Assembly: GCA_964059195.1 (NCBI GenBank)
Contig: CAXKWD010000004.1
Span: 122,050,043-122,114,042 of the forward strand
Length of the DNA: 64,000 nucleotides
DNA from: Ectobius pallidus
Taxonomy: Eukaryota; Arthropoda; Insecta; Blattodea; Ectobiidae
Direction: 5' to 3'
Within the stretch, counting starts at the first letter, position 1. Each line of letters opens with the position of its first letter. This document shows, one piece after another, positions 61,793 through 64,000 of the stretch. A model generated the notes under the pieces. The model searched no databases, was not told the origin of the DNA, and saw only the letters and a program-made list of their open reading frames with translations. Made by a program: the position numbers and the translations under genes.

Positions 61793-64000
61793 TGTAACGA
61801 CGCAAATAGCGACGTGCATAATCAACGATAGGAGACCATTCCTAAACAAAGGAAGGGTTGGGGGACCGCAACTAATCGATATTGAACATTTTTATGATTA
61901 TCGATACTGCCCTGAATTTTATTTGAATTACAGAAAAGGAGAGGTGCGCATGCGTCGACGGTGAATCGACGAGGCAGACGTGCGGAACCTGAAAAGACGG
62001 TTAGTAGTACGTGCCTGACCACGAGAGAGAGAAGTTGAAAAGGCAGAAGGGAGAAGACGAGATTGGGATGTGTGACAGCGGTAGAGGCGTTCTGGCATAA
62101 TGGTGTGTCAGACTTTCATCTAAAGGAAATTCTGGTTGTGAACTTCCTTGACACGGCTATATGGAGATAGTCATTAATCAGAAGAATACACCAAGTCGGC
62201 CAGTACGAGACACCGCTACAGCGAACATCAGCTGTGAGAGTGAGTCGTGACTGCTCGCTCTGAATAAGAGCAGATATGGACATCAGGAAGTAATGGAAGA
62301 CAACTCAGGATCGGAGGATAAGTTGGACATCACTGGTTGAGTATAAGCGTCTAGACTTTTTTTTCTTATTGTTTGGGGAGTGAGAAAATTGAGATATCCT
62401 TTTTTTTAAGGATGGTTTCTAAGTCATGTATGGCGATTAGACACCGTATGGAATAATAGAATAGAATAGAATAGAAACATAGAAGTGAGAATTCTAGAAG
62501 TAAAGTGATGAAATCCAGTAATCCAACTATTTTCTATTTCTGGTCTAAATTAATTATAAAAGAGCAGTCTAGAGCCTAACAACTGAATGCCACAGATATA
62601 TCTCTTCACTTTAAGTTTTTTTGGGTAATTGTTCCACGAATGAATACATAGCTAGGGGCAATTGGTGATGCTCATATAAACTTTGTTATTTTTGAGACAG
62701 GACGCGAGGGGAGTAAGGAAGAAAAGTAATTAAGGGGCATGCTTAGTACTTCTTACGAGGGCCCCTCCCTCTTGGGTTTCTTTCAGGTGACGGGTGACTA
62801 TCTATAAATAGATTTCATGCTGGCCTGTAATGTTAAGTTATGTTTTTTTTATAGAGATTTATCTACAAGCGAAGGTGTATGGAACATGGTAGAGGGGGAT
62901 AAGAAGTGGAAAGATTGAAGGGCAAAAGAAGGCCTACGAGTGGTAGTGCATTAGGTGTGTACCATTGGAAAATTTACATGTTAGGGTAGAAGTAGAAGCC
63001 ACTAAAGGGGTTATAGAGAAGCTTACTAATCTGGGCGTGAATTAGTTTCAGTTAGAATTCTAGGGAATTTAGAGACAAAATAAGATTGGGTGCCCATGCT
63101 AAAGAGTAGTAACGTAAGAAGTAGGAAAACTAGAATAACCACCGAGTGAATTAAATCAATGGTATAAGCTGAAGGGAACTCTACTTAAAGAAAGAAAGGG
63201 GTTAAAAGATAATAGCTGATGACTGGTCAGGTTAGAAAGAGGAGAGTGAGTTGAAAGATAACAACAAATGATTGGTTAGGTTAGAAAGAGGAGAATAGGA
63301 AATTGCGAGTAGTGTACTGATGATAAGTAGTTTATTAGCAAGTACTAGAGATTGTAAGGGTGAGGTGAGGGAACGCCGGAAGTATCCCGAATCAAACAAA
63401 TAAAATCTGGTAGTAGGCAAGGCCTATATCAGTAACATATAAAGAAAAGAAATTTATGAGAGATTGTGAAAGCCATCGATGTTGGAGGCGAACAACGGCC
63501 CCACGTGCCTCTAGGAGAGAGTGTCAGGGACCTCTGACGTCGATTTACAAAATTGTATTTTTGTTTGCGGCCCATTAATATTTTCCCGGTTGCAGGAGAG
63601 GAGTCAGATTGTTTGTAACTCAAGATCTAGACGTCGCTCCTGTATCGGTGGTCTATCGCCACAGTCACTCTGTGGGTATAGGCCTAAACTTCTATTTCTT
63701 TCTTCGTGAGACTGTCTTTTCTATCTATCTTTAAATACAATTCTTCATGGACTAAGCTGACAAATAGACTAATATAGGAGACATAGGTGGGATTATTGAG
63801 TGTAATCTGTAGAGTAAGGACTGGATTATGAATTGAAAACCTTTATTTATTCAAGAGGAAAAAAAAAACAACACCCAGTATAACATATATATTGAGCTAT
63901 CCTGAAGTTGCAAATGTAAATGACTGCACAAGTCAGTAGTAAATTAGAAGAACAATACAAGACGTTCTAGTAGATACCTGAAAAAAAAAAGAAAGAAAAT
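61793..64000 (+). repeat. 3' LTR, truncated by the window end
   Basis: Aligns to 53719-55926 at a constant offset of 8074 until an A-run near 55786/63860, where this copy has one extra A (offset 8075 after). I saw no other difference in the parts compared by eye. Its 3' end and the right target duplication lie outside the window. Confidence 0.93.

Larger units (their letters stand above)
53719..64000 (+). mobile_element. Young Ty3/Gypsy LTR retrotransposon (3' LTR runs off the window)
   Basis: A 5' LTR starts TGTAACGACGCAAATAGCG at 53719 and an essentially identical 3' LTR starts at 61793. Between them are a leader, gag, pol in PR-RT-RH-IN order (the Ty3/Gypsy order), and a purine-rich tract just before the 3' LTR. 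No env-like frame is present. gag and pol have no internal stops other than the single UGA between them, and the LTR parts that can be compared differ only by one A in a homopolymer, so insertion is very recent and the copy may be competent. It is the largest intact element here. Confidence 0.93.

Overview
The window is a stretch of AT-rich, intron-bearing insect nuclear DNA that is almost saturated with transposable elements. A blattodean (cockroach or termite) or another polyneopteran fits best. The grounds are a single-exon divergent ionotropic receptor, arthropod tRNA-derived SINEs, recurrent TAGGCCTA-type words in unique DNA, and mixed R1-like, jockey-like, Ty3/Gypsy, Tc1/mariner, hAT, PIF/Harbinger and P-like remnants. 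The species call is inference. There is no bacterial or viral gene organisation.

Layout: 1-7.1 kb is gene-poor DNA with SINE-like repeats, one broken by a 255-bp insert carrying a perfect 88-bp palindrome. 7.1-8.8 kb is a 5'-truncated LINE with an RNase H domain. 9.7-10.6 kb is a decayed jockey/CR1-type reverse transcriptase tail on the minus strand. 11.35-13.36 kb is a ~145-bp tandem array between short terminal inverted repeats, invaded by an element with two opposed tRNA-like cloverleaves. 14.25-15.37 kb is a deleted hAT element. 17.6-18.6 kb holds a repeat with a 22-bp tandem array, and 19.45-20.0 kb a mariner fold-back. 20.8-23.5 kb holds two exons of a secreted cysteine-rich host gene. 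24.6-30.6 kb is a full-length but inactivated R1-like LINE with a 15-bp target-site duplication. 30.7-32.2 kb is a second tRNA-like palindromic element, split by a younger insertion. 32.3-34.3 kb is a PIF/Harbinger-type non-autonomous element. 34.5-36.45 kb is an intact ionotropic receptor gene on the minus strand. 37.36-38.98 kb is one mariner-derived element nested in another. 39.9-40.3 kb has repeats with a hammerhead-ribozyme-like core. 42.0-42.9 kb is a retrotransposon tail with a restriction-like endonuclease, lying between AAT microsatellites. 43.57-44.3 kb is a THAP/P-element-like relic. 47.0-51.9 kb is a large fold-back element whose arms are arrays of ~165-bp repeats. 53.72 kb to the window end is a young Ty3/Gypsy retrotransposon.

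Only three loci look functional: the ionotropic receptor (chemosensory ligand-gated channel subunit), the secreted cysteine-rich gene, and the Ty3/Gypsy element, whose Gag and Pol frames are uninterrupted and whose LTR portions differ by one homopolymer base over about 2.2 kb. In that element gag and pol share one reading frame and are separated by a single UGA in the sequence UGA-CAA-UUA. This matches the CARYYA context known for stop-codon readthrough, so a Gag-Pol fusion by readthrough is the most specific mechanistic prediction here. Gag also starts with a SAP-like segment, unusual for this class.

The other strong theme is fold-back DNA. At least six separate elements are long inverted repeats, several nested in others with clear target-site duplications, so the order of insertion can be read directly.
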